Notes: generated by a model from the sequence alone, not told the origin. Positions 1 to 13,221 are shown, counted from the stretch's first letter. The stretch is DNA of 64,000 nucleotides from Paramecium tetraurelia (GCF_000165425.1 NW_001799619.1:314578-378577), one strand, 5' to 3'. Program-made: numbers and translations.

Positions 1-575
1 ACAAAATCTAAAATACGAAGGATATTGAAGGCTAATTTTCATTCATTTCATCTGTGATTTAATATACGATGTATGAGAATAAAATTAAGGGTAGGATTAT
101 TTTAAAAATTTGTTGTTTTAATGTTCCTTAAAAGAGATGAAAAAATATGAGTAAATAAATAATCCCAAAATAAGTTTAGGGCTGTACATAAATTGCTTAA
201 TATAAGCATTTTGAAATGAAGTAAAGGAAGAACAGCATATCCAATAAGAAGGTTTGGTTTCTCTTTCTTGTTCTAAATCTAAAATATACACAAACATACA
301 AAGCTAATAAAATATGAGCGCAATGATTTACTTAAAAGTATTATATATATGGAAAAATTGATCCACATTGTTTATTTTGAATTGATTTGATCCTTCAAAG
401 TGTCTATCATAAGAAATAACAGATCAATAGTGCATGTGAGTAGTAATACAAGATATCTAAAATCAATTATATTTTAGTCTCTAAACATTTATTAATATTT
501 ATCTTTATAATATAATTAATGTAGCATAAATAGATAAAAGCAACTACCTCATAAAATATTCGTTAAAAGCTGGCG
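1..575. other. AT-rich left edge, no confident gene
   Basis: No gene could be supported here. A plus-strand frame is open under the ciliate code from about base 3 to a TGA near 137 and could be the tail of a gene that starts outside the window, but it has no recognisable motif. The rest is AT-rich sequence that probably carries the promoter of the gene starting at 576. Confidence 0.4.
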
Positions 576-1477
576 ATGAAAGACTCTTTTACTAATATTA
601 ATTAAATCTACAGTCAACCTCATTCTTCAAAAGGAGCTGAAACTAGAAAAAAGGAAGTAAATTCTTATTTATTTAGAATGTATAAGATTGCAATACTATG
701 AAGAAAAAATTGTTTAATATGTTGGGATAAAACTACAATTCAAGCAAAGCATTCTCTATATCCCCTACTAATTCCCTTAAGCAGAATTATTTTGTTTCCA
801 CATCAACTCAATAAAAATCAAAATAAATTATACAAAAACAAAATCACACCCTCGATTGCCATACATCACTTACTCAAAATCTCTAAGGAAATCTAGCCAG
901 GAATGTATAGTCATAGCAATCATTAAATTAATTTGAAAAATATACTTCTTTCTTGGAGAATCAAAATTTTGAAAACCAGAATCCTTCAGTTAATCCATCA
1001 AAAAAAGTTGGCATTGCCAAACCTAACTCTATTCAATCTAAAAATCATAAAACTGACAGAAGTTCATTAATTGCATTATTTGAAAAATTGCATGAAAAGG
1101 ACAGTTCTAATATGCATCGTAAGTAAACATCCCAAAATTCCAATTATATTATTAATGTTTAAAAATAATAGCTTCCAGAGTGCTTTTACACAGAATTAAA
1201 GTTGAGACAAAAGATTAAAGGATCCTTATCCAATAATTCCTCTGGCTAACTTTGCTCCCATCTTAACCCTAATTCATCATCTACTCAAATTCAACAAAAC
1301 CTTTAAAATACCATTGAGGATAATTTACAATAAATTATTGAAAGGATGTCATATATACTCAAAAATTATTAATAAAAGTTAAAACAGGTAGACTTTGAAA
1401 AGGAAGTATTAATATAAGAAATTCAGTATTGGAAATCGAAATACCAAAAATGTCAATAAAAATCATCGATTTCTTGA
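576..1477 (+). CDS. hypothetical protein, Asn/Ser/Gln-rich
   Basis: About 293 residues when TAA and TAG are read as Gln, ending at TGA. One 20-nt intron (GTAAATTCTTATTTATTTAG) follows codon 26 and keeps the frame. The protein is polar, rich in Asn, Ser, Gln and Lys, and the last third looks coiled-coil (alternating Leu/Ile with Lys, Glu and Gln). There is no signal peptide, membrane segment or domain I recognise. It converges on the large minus-strand gene 67 bp downstream. The start is the first ATG of the open frame. The gene is likely real because the frame stays open for nearly 900 bases once the intron is removed, but the function is unknown. Confidence 0.65.
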
Positions 1478-1544
1478 TTCAGATAAGATTAAAAATTGAT
1501 AATATAATCTTTTTAAAATGATAAATTAAAATTGAATTGAGCAA

Positions 1545-4500
1545 TCATTTTCTCTTTAGAAAATAAACAGGTATCACTTAATTTCCTTCCTATAAGTTAA
1601 TCCTTTCTTTACATTTATAATTAACATATTTACACAGCTTATTTGCTTTGAATACTATTAAAATTTATTGTGGATTTGTGAGAAATTTTTCGATTGCCAA
1701 TTTTGGTTTCATCCAATACAACATTTTCTATGAGAATTATTTTTCATAAACTTTGTCTTCTTTTTATACAACATAAAGTTCAACTATGTCAGATGTCAAT
1801 CTCTAAAAATATTCCTTATAATTCTAATCTACATATGGCTAAAAGGCTAAAATGTTTAGATTTTAGAAATTAGCTCTTAAAATCTGGGCTAATTAAGAAT
1901 CGACAGGGAAATCTATTTATTGTACACCTTTTTGAAAGTCAGCCAAGATATCATATTCTTAATTTCCTAATGAGGATAGATTTAAATTAGAATCCTAATC
2001 ACTGATTTCACTTATAGATTTTGTCTATGATAATTCTTAAGGTAATATTTAATTTTCTTAAAAACCCTAATTGTCTATATATCCACTTTATTATAATATC
2101 TAAAAATCTCTTTTCTCAACTTTATTATACTAGTTATTATCTTTTTCTAGGAAGTTAAGAAGACTATTTTCGATTTCTAAGTAATTATTTTGTGCAGAAT
2201 TTATCTAAGATAAATCTACCATTTCTAAATGTAATAAATCATTATTTCTTATATTTGGCATTAAGTCTTGATTCGTCCATTCAGTCAAATTTTTAAAAAT
2301 CATAGCTAAATATCTAAATATTAAATTACTTTTTGATAATTATTGCTTAATTTCTATAGTCCATTTAATGTTGGCATCATCAACAAAATACCCATTACCT
2401 TCTAAGAATTTTTTAAATCTATCTCGATTTTATGTTTTTTGAACAAGATTCTTATAGGGTATGAATTGCTCAATGTAAAAACTAACTTGTAAATTAATAA
2501 CTTATTCATTTGGTAATTATAACCTTTGAAATATGGAATCAATTTTCTAAAAATTCTTTTTGTTTCCAAGTATTGTTATGTAATAATCTGAATATTCCTA
2601 TTTTTAAGAGACATATAAATCAGATAAATCTATTATTTTTTCAAGGATCTTTTTTCCATATTCTGGTTTAGTTTTTAATTCTAAGAAAATTTTTGATTCA
2701 ATTAAATTCTAAATTTATTCTATATATTTATTAAGTTGTGATCCCTAATTAACAAAGTTTGAATGAATTATACAAAAGGAACTGATTTCCTATTCTTCTC
2801 TGAATTCAATTTCTTTTATTTAATTCAAAATTTATTTTAGAAAATCTTAAATTTTATATTTAAAATAATTTGTTCTGGCAAGAACCAACTTGTAATATTC
2901 AACTTTCTCATTAACATTTGTCTCTTTCAAACTAAGCATTGAAATTTTTTTTCCTTAGTAGTATTTGAAATCTTAGGCGTATTTGAGAGATTCATTATTC
3001 CTTGTTATTAATTATAATGATTCTGGTCCAATTACTTTCCAATATATGCCTCTCTTCTTAAATTCTTTTTTTAAATAATGACTAAGTTCAAAGCAAGATA
3101 AGGAAGTTTTATCTAACATTAATTTAACATTTTGAAATTTATCGAAATATTGTTTAAATTAAGTCACAACATAGTCATTAAAACACTAAAGTTAGTATTT
3201 TCCTTACGATATTTTTAAAAATTATATCTTCTAATTATTTGAAACCAATTTATCTAAAAATTCTTGATAAAGGTTGTCTTAAATTATTTCATCCAAGAAT
3301 GAAGGCTAGATATAATTTTTAAAATTTACTTCCAAATTGATGGTTTGACTTATTGGAAATTTTTACAAGTCAGCTCTTATATTAAGTGAAATTACTTAAG
3401 TTTATTATTGTTGTTGTTGTTATTATTGTTATAATTATTATATATTGTTAGAATTTATATATTTTAGAAGTGGTAGCTCTTTCTATAAATCGTTTTTATC
3501 AATAGCATTTCTGAATTTCTAGTGCAAAACCTATAAAGCCATTCTATTATTATTTTATTCTCGATTGATGCATAAATACTTTAAAATTCTTACTAAGATT
3601 ATTATTTATTCTTACCTAAACTCTAAAGGCTATAATCTCTATTTTACAAAGTAGAAAATTGAAGTTTTTTATTATCTACTTACTAAAAACCAAATTTCTA
3701 AAATAGATCTTTAATTGCATCCAAATCTATTTTTAATTAGTCCCCCTTTAATTTAAACAAAAAGTTTTATTTATCAACTTCAACATTAAATTTTTTAAAT
3801 TCATATTTAAAAACCTTCTCTTCTAAAAGACATAACAATTTCAAAATATCTTCATTAATACCAAATAAAATGAAATCTTCATTATTTTTATAAAATAAAA
3901 TCTTAACATTCAAATCTTAAATACCAAGCTGAAAAAGCTTTTCTACTTTTAATCCTATGTCTTAAGTGGTTTAAATGAAAAATTTTAACAAAAGTAGGTT
4001 CTTTAGGAAACCTCCAATATATTCTTTTGTTTACTTTTCAACTAACTCTCTTTTTTCTTTAATTTTTGAAAAATTCATTTCAATAAAAAAAAAGTTCTCA
4101 TTAAAATATTAATTGAAGCAATATTACTGAACATCCTAGGATAAATATTTCTTATAAAAGAGATATCTTGATTTTTCTAAAATAGGGTTACTTGAAATTA
4201 AATTTGGATAAGGTTTTGCACTAGAGAAGTTAAACATATAACCTCTATAGTTTTCATAGATTTGATGTGCTAGTTCTTTTAGGAATTATTATGATTACTC
4301 TCTTGAAACCAGATAAAATTCATCCCCTATTTATGCTATTTAAACTTAGCGTTACAAAAGGTATTTATTCATCATTGATTATTATTCTTTCATAGTATAA
4401 CAAGAGTAGAAACAAAATTGAATTTCTACTGATTAGATACTGTCTATAAAAGTCTGAATTTCTTGATTTATATAATACTAATCAGTATTTTCTTATAATT

Positions 4501-5247
4501 TATAGCAATTCATTTATTGTTTAGTAAGATGTAATTATTTTATTAACTCATTCCACTTTTCCAGATATAACTATTCAATTATCTATAGAATTTAACCATT
4601 TTTTAATTGAATTGTAAAGGTCTTTTCGTTGTGCCTTATTTTTATGTTATCATCATAGATATTCATGCTTTAATCAATAATTTGACTGATTCTTTCACCA
4701 AATGCATGAATTGAGTAATCTTGAGTATTATCTACCTCTGTTAATATTGAAGATTCAGTCTCAAAATTTTTATAAACAACATCTGGTTCTTTTGGATCTG
4801 CTAAGATTTAATAATTGAGGTTTTACCTTATTAAATCTTTTATTGAATTTACTCCTATTGAAGTTAAGGCTCTCCTTAATCAGTTGGTGTTTCACAATAT
4901 TTTTAAGAGGATTAATCACCTTTATTATTAGTTAAACTCTAATCTGAATTAATTTGGGTTGATAAATTCTTTTGACAAATTTCATCTTGATCATTTTTGA
5001 AGGATGAATTTTGATTTTAAGTGTTGAAACCTAACTTTGGTTTAATCTTCATTTAAAAATTGGGAAAAATTTCGTTTATAGAGTCAATTAAAGATCTAAA
5101 TCTTTCAAACTTTTTTAATTGTTAGTCATCTTTAAAAATGTACCTTTACCCATCAAGTTGAATTTCTAAACTAAGAAATGACAATAATTGTTGCATTGAG
5201 TTTTAATCCTTTACTTCGAAAACTTTTGGATCCATTAGTAAGCTCAT
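1545..5247 (-). CDS. very large protein of unknown function
   Basis: About 1217 residues with two introns (26 nt near 4815 and 23 nt near 3600) that both restore the frame; ends at TGA. I do not recognise a family. The N-terminal 150 residues are polar and Gln-rich. A central tract of roughly 12 glutamines (positions about 3400-3440) is written with mixed TAA and CAA codons, so it is a protein-level repeat rather than a simple DNA repeat. The rest alternates alpha/beta-looking segments of about 80-100 residues, reminiscent of repeated small nucleic-acid-binding modules such as KH, but no GxxG loop is clear, so this is only a suggestion. No membrane segments. Its start lies only 30 bp from the end of WDR24 on the same strand. 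Confidence 0.7.
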
Positions 5248-5277
5248 TGTAATTTAATAAAAAAATATTAATTATTA

Positions 5278-7575
5278 TCATTTATCAAAACAATTATGGC
5301 CACATCCTAAAGGACATGAAGCATTATTTTTAAACCAGTTTTTCATTTCTTTCATGTGACCTCCATGCATACACTGTTAGCACCATAAATAAAGACCTTT
5401 TACTGGCTTGAAGCTTTATTATTTAACATGTTATAATACCATATTGCACATATAAAATCTATTTTACAAATATTACAAATTGGTCCTGCAGCTTAGTTAT
5501 TTTTGCAGGGGCCAAGACATTTATAGTTTGTAACGTATTTATTACTAGTTCTAAACTATTCAACTGGACTTTCTAATGCCGCTTTCATAGCTAATGTGTG
5601 TTTGCCAAACGCCACTAGTAATTCAATATAAGACTGAGTCCATTTTTTAGCATTCAAATCAGGGAATTATACATGATTTTTTGCACATGCAGCCATCCAA
5701 AATCCACTAGGAAGTTCCCCTTAATCGATTACATGTTAAATTAATTAGAGTATAGAATTAGAAATAACTTGCCTACATATTATTTAGAAATTACATCATA
5801 TGTTATTTATCAGTCAGCAAATAACCAATAGGAGTCATTGTTCTTAATAAGTTCTTATAATATGGTATTCTTTCTATATGAATTTTCAAATGATTTTGAT
5901 CTTCAATTATGATATTCTTGCTATCTAATTCTTATCTAAATGCTGCTGGGTATTTTTCGAAATATTTATAGAGTTTTTAGAGATCCTGTGAATCCAATTA
6001 CTTTTTTTCATGTGATTTGTTATTTCTTGTAATCTATATAGTTTATTCCAAAGGAGACTTTTAATCATCATCTGATTAATCATTACCTTTGTTTGGTAAC
6101 TAAACAGGAATATTCTACATTGAAATATTGGAGCCACAATCTTTTGATAACTTTTTAAAGTCATTGATAAGATGTTCTAAGGCTTTCCAATAATGTGCTA
6201 TCTCTGGTTTATCTATTTGCAAGGCAACATTACTATTATATGAAAAATCCTTTTTTGAATTGTAATTCTTTTGGAAATATTTTAATTCCTCATCAAAAGG
6301 AATTTTAGGATCAAACCTTTAATCAATAGCTTCTATATAGAAGATTGATCTTACACTAGTTTTTTGAATTTGTGAATTTTATGGAGATACAGAAGTTGCT
6401 TTTTGGATATCTTACCAAGAATTTTAAACCTAAGTATTTTAGAATTGATTCTAAGTTTTCGACTTTTATATAAAAATATCATCATTTGAGGATTGTTTTT
6501 AAATTGAATTAAAGTACTATTAATATTGATTGGTCTTCTCTGATTCACATTGAATGGGGAAGGGAGATTCTAATTTCATAAGCAAATCATTATATTGATT
6601 AAAGGCGACAGGGAATATAGGACAATTATTATATACTTGATATGCCTATCTAACAGATTGCATTCTTAAGTATTTATCCTTGGATCCTGTAAAAACATAC
6701 TATTCATCTTAACTAAAGACAAAGGATGTTATGATATCATTATGACCCTTGACAATATGCATAGGTCGGAAGGGAGTTCTGATGTCATAAGTAGTGACTG
6801 AGATATCTCTATTAAGTGATGAGACACTCAAAAGAGAATTGTTTTACACATGCCATTTGATATGAGAAGACCCATCTATATGCTAAATGATCCCTTTTTC
6901 CCTAATGTCAGTATGATTCTCTACTTATAAGATTTTAATTTCTTTATCATTTGATCCACTAGCCAAAACATTATCTTTAGTCCAATCCAAGCAGATAATT
7001 AAATTGGTAAATGGGTCTTGTTTACGACCCTTTAAATTAATCTCAGTCACAACTTCTTATTGTTTTCTAATGTCAAAATACTCTAATTGGCCTGTATCGG
7101 AGGCTGCCATAAAATAATTGTCTCTTGTAATATTAAATTTAATGTCTCTAATAGCTTCATTTCTTTGTAATGTAAAAATTGGTTATGCAGCAGGTTGACG
7201 ATAATCATAATAATTAATTGTATAATCCTACCCACCGCTAATAAAACAGTTTTCATTATGCCAATTCATCCTATGAATAGCAGCTTAATGATTTCTATAA
7301 ACAGTTTCTTTTTGTTTGTCAATATCCCAAACCTAAAATTAACCTTAGACAGATGCAGCCAATAATAGAGTTGGCTTTTTGCGATTAAATTCTACATAAC
7401 CTATTGCCAATTTTGTGCCTTATCTCCTCATATTCTATTTGATACTCATTTTTTTATTCACTTAATCCAAATCAATTATTTTTAAGATTTCTCTTCCCCC
7501 TACAACCAAATTCCTTCCTTATTGATCAATATCAATTGAGGATATGCTTGTTTACAAATCTAATTCCTAATCCAT
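5278..7575 (-). CDS. WDR24: WDR24, GATOR2 complex subunit (SEA2 homologue)
   Basis: About 749 residues. GATOR2 (yeast SEACAT) acts at the lysosome or vacuole membrane upstream of TORC1 in amino-acid sensing. The first 330 residues are a WD40 propeller, with VVGGREILKI near the N-terminus and later YDIRTPFRPMHIVKGH and FTGSKDKYLR, which fit the WDR24 pattern. The C-terminus has KCLGPC, CNIC, CAICFKPVKGLYLWC, MHGGHMKEMKNWF and CPLGCGHNC, the zinc-binding tail shared by WDR24, WDR59 and MIOS; the KPVKGLYLWC wording favours WDR24. Two introns are needed: 22 nt (acceptor TAG) before the helical region and 26 nt (acceptor AAG) inside the zinc tail. The start ATG is 124 bp from the divergent PEX1 start. 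Identification is strong. Confidence 0.92.
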
Positions 7576-7699
7576 TTTTATTAATTAAATAATTTATCAT
7601 GTAATTATAAGTAAAAATCACAAAAAGAACAGATTGCTATATTAGTTTACCCAGGATGTTTTAAAAATTCACAACGCAATCATTTTCTCAAGGAAATTT

Positions 7700-10693
7700 A
7701 TGTTAAGTGATAAAAGCGTACTGATTTCATTATTATTAGAGTGAATTAATGAAGACCTAATAAATTGCATATTTTGGTTGTTAAGGTATTTCTGAAGATA
7801 ATCACATTGAAATTGGTTTTTAATTTGCTTACCTCTTAAATATCGATGATGATGATTAATTGCAAATAACTTAAGGTAATTTTATTTTTAGAATAAATTT
7901 CAGTCTCAAATTGCAATCAATATAATGCCATAACCATATATGTTCAAAAATGGTCAGATTATATGATTGTTCAACATTAAAAGGATTAATTTGAAACAAG
8001 TCTGCTTAATAATATTTAAATTGTTTATGATGAATTAATTTTTCCAATATTTTATTAGGAAGGACAATTTGTTACTTTTACATTCAAAGCTCAAGATAAC
8101 AAGGGTCCTATTGCTATCAGTCCTAATAGTGAAATTAACATTTTAATTGAGGAAGCATAAAAACCAGAGTAGAAATTGGATTTAATTGAATTAAGTGTAT
8201 TACTTTCAGATAAAGATTAATTTGAATCGTTTATTGAAATAAATACAGAACTATATCATAATAACAGATTAGACAAATTATATTAAATCACTTATTCATC
8301 ATCATTTCCAAAATCATATAGAAACTATCAAAAATATACTAAGAATTTGAAAAAAAATAAATAAAAACAAAATATTCCTAAAACTGCAATCGTCTAATTC
8401 AAATAAAATAAAGATGTTAACAATAAATATTGCTTCATTTCCAAATTTTATGCTAAACATCTTGGAATAAGGGAAGGATAAGTGATTTTAATTAATACAC
8501 AAGAATATGATATAAGCAAGGAATCAACAATTAGAACAATCAAAAGAAATTAGCTTATTTTTCAAAAAATATATTTCAATTTTTACACTGATTCTGATTT
8601 ACCTTTAAATAAAGAATTTTTCATTAAATTGATAATAAGCAAAATTGAAAAAAATTTATAGATTGTTTTATAAAGTAATTCATGATTAAAATATTAGGCA
8701 GAGTTCATAATAATTAAAAACAACTTTATTTTTTGAGAATTGTCTAACTAATTGGGAATCAACCAGAGCATTTCCTATAAATGTTATCTATTATAAATGA
8801 ACATAATGAACCTAAAGTAATAGGAGAAAAAGAGAAAGGATTATTAATCAAATACTTAGAAGAACATGTAAGAATTCTTGGATTTACTAGTCCAATTTAA
8901 AAAGAAATCAAGCTTACTTAATACTAAAATTTAAGATAAAAAGATGTTCCCTAATAATAAAATATAGGATAAAAAGATGTTAAATAATAAGATTTTTAAC
9001 TATTTTTGTAACTATTTGAAGGGTCAATTAAATAAATGAATTCTATTTTAGATTAACAATCTAATTCATAATGTTTGGTAATTTGTAAAGAAATCTAAGC
9101 AATTTAAGTGCTAGTTTCCTTTTTAAAAACAAAATTTGAAGTGATTAAATTAAATTTAGACAAATTAAATCAGTAAGGATAGAATGAAAAACTATAAAAT
9201 GGTATCATTTTGAATTTAAAATAGTTAAAAAGTTTATCAAACATATATTTTGGTAATCGAGATAAGTGTGTTTAAATGATATACTAATAATAGTCAAAGG
9301 GGTTGAATCTATCAAGAGCATTGATTTAATTGATTTTTAATAATCATTTTAAATACTTATTTCAAATGTATATTATCTATAATTCATCTAGATTTTAAGT
9401 AAGTTAATGAGAAATTAAATAATGGAATATCCTTCAGTTAAATTAATAGTGGTATCGCCATCAAAAGAGTATTTAAATGTAAACCTTGAAAGTATTTATT
9501 CTTCTTAGATTAGAAAAATTTTCAAAGGAGTAAATTATTGAATTCAATAAACCCAAATTAGAACTAAGATAGCGAATTTTCGAATAATTTTATCATTCAG
9601 AAGAGATTAAAAAATGTGCTGAATAATTAGCTCAAAAGTCTGAAAACTTTAATTTCACTTAATTTCATGCTTTATAAAATAGAGAAAGATACTTAAAAGA
9701 ATTGAATTAATAAATATCGGAGGAATGGATTTTATAATAAATTAATGATTTATAGGACTAATAGGTGTAACTGAATAAGAAAATACCAACTTTCAAAGAA
9801 ATAGGTGGTCTAAAAGAATAAAAGTAAATAATTTTAGATCTTTTTGATCTACCAATGAAATATGAGCATTTATTTGCAAAATCCAAAATTAAACTACCTA
9901 AAAGTGTTTTGATTTATGGGATGCCAGGATGTGGAAAGACTTACTTTAGTTTGAGTATTTGCAACGAGTTAAAAATAAATGTATTAACAGTAAAAGGACC
10001 TGAATTATTAGATAAGTATATAGGTATATTAACTAATAATAAACTTAAGGATCATCTGAATAGAATGTTAGAGATCTCTTTTAAAAGGCTTAATCTCTAT
10101 CTCCTTGCATTATCTTTTTGGATGAAATAGATTCTGTTGTGCCTGTTAGAACATCATCACATTCAGGAGTTACAGATAGAGTTGTCAATTAATTTTTATG
10201 CTATCTAGACGGAGTAGAGGAAGGAATGAAGGGAGTCTACATCGTAGCTGCTTCAAGTAGACCTGACTTAATAGATCCAGCCATATTAAGACCAGGAAGA
10301 ATTGACAAGCATGTTAGAATAGATTTACCTAATAAGGAGGAGATCCTTTAAATTTTGGAGATTTATAAAGGTCCTTTAGAATTTGATGGAATTGCAGAAG
10401 AAGATATAGCTGACTCTTTGTTTGGGTTATCGCAAGCTGATGTTGTCTCTTTTTTTAAAGAAGCCAGAATATATTTAACTGATAGAATAGTTTAATTAGA
10501 AGATTTTAGTCTAAAAAGAAAGGTGTAGAAAATAGAGGACTTTAAATTAACTAAGGAATTGTTTTAAGATATTATGAAGAATATGAAACCCAGCTTGAGT
10601 TAAAAATAGATACTATTCTATAAAGATGTATATAATAGATTTGAGAAGGGAGGCATAAAGGATATGAGTAATCAAAAATAAGCCTTATAGTGA
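7700..10693 (+). CDS. PEX1: PEX1, peroxisomal AAA ATPase
   Basis: About 939 residues after removing six introns. PEX1 with PEX6 forms the double-ring AAA motor that pulls ubiquitinated PEX5 out of the peroxisome membrane. The D2 domain is unmistakable: [12 protein letters not shown], Walker [21 protein letters not shown], Walker [10 protein letters not shown], then [22 protein letters not shown] and [19 protein letters not shown]. The segment [20 protein letters not shown] fits the PEX1 N-domain. The D1 domain has no Walker A GxxxxGK[ST]; the equivalent stretch reads LVICKEIQAIQVL, so D1 probably does not hydrolyse ATP. An intron at 10022-10047 ends in AAG and must be removed to give YIGSSEQNVRDL. 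Two D1 introns, near 9370 and at 9530-9572 (43 nt), are less certain. Converges on the next gene with 31 bp between stops. Confidence 0.93.
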
Positions 10694-10724
10694 TGATATT
10701 GTTAAATTATTTATAAAATATGTA

Positions 10725-12133
10725 TCATTAAATTATTTTTGATTTGCTGATTCTTTTCGCTACATCAGCATAATATTAATTATTTGAGGCTAATAATTGA
10801 ACAAATATACTAAAAGCTGATTAGTACAATTTAAATTCCTATTCGTAATCAAGTTTCTAGACCAAAATTCCAAATTATTTTTATGCTCCTGATTTTGTAG
10901 AATCAAAGTATAGAGAACTGAAATAAGAATTATAATTCTCTTTGCTTCCATAAACTTCATATTGTTGTCCTCTTTGAACAACATCTTAAATTAATCTAGG
11001 GTTCAAAATAAATTAATTCATTAAGCTTTCAAATATTTAATAGGCCTAAGTTTGTAGATATTTAAATTGACGATTCTACATTCCTTTCAATAGGAAAGCA
11101 TAATCATAAGAATTAGATTAAGTAAAGTATTTGTTCATAATACTTGATACTTTTCCATCTAACAAATCAGAGTGAGCAGTTTCTAACCAGACTTATGATT
11201 ATTGTGTTTTTTATAATAATTCAGTATGAATGGAATTTTAAAGTTGAGTAAATTACAATTATGATTGGCTTACAATTCTATTTATATAATCCTCATAACT
11301 TTGATGGTAGATATTAGCAAATGCTAAATGAGATGAAACATGCCAAATTTGGCTAGTTTGCTCAATATTTAAGGTTTGTAATGTCTTATCAATTTAATCT
11401 TTGCCCAAGAAAGATTGCAGATATTCAGCTATACAGTTAGAGTTATACTATATTAGTCCTTCTGCTACTTAATTCAATGTGATTTACTGTTTATTATTTA
11501 AACTAGTTAGGAATTTGGCATGATGATAATCGAATTGTTTGATATAAAACAAATTCAAGTTATCCAATTAGACTTCCATAAGAGGATTAATTAGATTTAT
11601 AGAAACCTATCTTGAATATTCAAGGAGAATTGCAATTTTATTAAAAGGTTGTATTTGAACTTTATCTTTTTGTTGGGTAGATACTAACAGCTAATCATCT
11701 TGAAACATAGTGATATAAAATTTGGAAGGATTCTCCTCATAGAATTAGATGATGGATTTTTATGAATATGGATTAATGTGGAAGTGATCGAGCATTTTAT
11801 TTGAATTATACATCCAATTCATCATTCCAGCCCCTAATGATTTTTTAAATGAAATTAATTAGAGATTCTAAATAGAATCACTAGTTGCATTTGCTGAATA
11901 TACTATTTCTCCATGATTCTAATAGATATTGGTTAAAGTTTTGTTAAATATTTCAAAGCTTGTATCCAATGCTGCTCTTTTAGAAAATTAATCATGGATT
12001 GCCTTGAAATTTCCTTAGTTAACTCATCTTAATTACCTGTGTTATAGAGTTAGGTTAAGTCTTCAAATTATGATGAATGTCTTGAATATGTTAATAACAG
12101 CATAGTTAATATGAAATATGAATGGGTAGTCAT
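10725..12133 (-). CDS. putative secreted or lumenal protein, unknown function
   Basis: About 461 residues with one 23-nt intron (acceptor CTAAG) near residue 33. The N-terminus, with hydrophobic FILTMLLLTY after MTTHSY, looks like a signal peptide. The next 100 residues (FKAIHDQFSKRAALDT, then YSANATSDSIQNL) resemble small DUF3887-like or NTF2-like modules found ahead of beta-lactamase-type domains, but I cannot show an active-site motif and leave it unassigned. The rest is a mixed, Gln-rich globular protein with no further membrane segment. It is divergent from another signal-peptide gene; the two start codons are 24 bp apart, suggesting a shared promoter and possibly coordinated expression. 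Confidence 0.7.
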
Positions 12134-12157
12134 TATAAAATTTTAATTATAATATTT

Positions 12158-13221
12158 ATGAAAATAGTTTTTTATTTGTTATATATTCTGCTGAATTGCT
12201 TGAGCGCTTTTGAAATAATCAATCATTAGGAAATCTTTGAATATATATTACGAATGAATGAGCTTAGAAGCAAAAGATACACAAGTCAAATACAATTGTT
12301 GTACGATGAACAAATATATGAATTGTATGAAGAAAACTTAGAAAATTAAATTAAAAGAAATAAAGAGGTAATGGAGAAGGCATTTTTCATGATTGAAAAG
12401 TATTATTTGCCTAAGAAGACCTGTTTGGAAGGAATCCTGGATTCGATTCTAATAATGGAACCTTTGTTTCATCATATTTAATACGATAAAGAGACTTTGA
12501 ACACCTATTTTTATTCGGTCGATCAGCTGAATTTTAGATCAAGTTGCTATTAGGTGTTGTAAACTATAACAGATCAAGATGTTGAATTAAAGAGCAAGGA
12601 TGAGATAGAGAAGATGGAGCTATTTTAGGAATTTTATGATAAGTTTTATTAAAATGATTTTACTTAGAGTAAAATGTATTTAGAATCAAGAGCGATGGAT
12701 TTTAGGAAAAAGTTAGAAGAATTCACCGAGTTGTTTAGTGATGATTCTCAAAAGATTTTAGATGTCACCAAGTAATTAATGTTAAAGGCCAAACAATCTT
12801 TAAACAATTTAAGACTATTAATTCAACCTGAAACAGACTAAGCCATATGTAGATATTATGTCTTTAATGTAGATTCTTACAATATTCAAAAGCAGAGGTA
12901 CGATTTATTAAGAGAGAAGGAAGTGTTTTTGAAATAGTAAATCTTGTACAATGACGAAGCATTTCAAATTGAATAGACTTAACATATACAATTGCGAGAT
13001 AGTGTGGATAAGTTGATAGCTGAATAAGAGGTTGGGTAAATATTGATTAAACGAATAAATTAGAGATGTTATATAAAGAATTGAGTGATGAAAATAGATA
13101 GAATGTGTTGAACATGATTAGAGTTCAAAATTGGGATATTATGAAAAACCAAGAGGAAGAAGAATTCAGAAAACAATCTCAAAAATTCAATCCTGGAAGA
13201 AGACATGATTATGATTTATGA
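12158..13221 (+). CDS. signal-peptide coiled-coil protein, unknown function
   Basis: Starts MKIVFYLLYILLNCLSAF, a convincing signal peptide, followed by about 300 residues of charged, mostly helical sequence with long coiled-coil stretches (for example KSKDEIEKMELFQEFYDKF). The frame is open from 12158 to about 13015. To reach the in-frame tail (ELSDENRQNVLNMIRVQNWD to a TGA at 13219) an intron of length 3n+2 is needed; a 17-nt candidate, GTTGATAGCTGAATAAG, fits the frame. If it is not used, the protein would end near 13084-13088. The tail keeps coding character, so I extend the gene to 13221. No domain recognised. Shares a 24-bp intergenic spacer with the divergent gene upstream. Confidence 0.6.

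Noticed and set aside
3400-3440. Trinucleotide-like repeat of TTG/TTA
   Set aside because: It lies in frame in the large minus-strand gene and encodes a glutamine run with mixed codons, so it is a protein repeat, not a separate DNA repeat element.
9855-10130. Short standard-code ORF containing a P-loop as a gene of its own
   Set aside because: It is the D2 domain of PEX1 cut by standard-code stops and by an unspliced intron.
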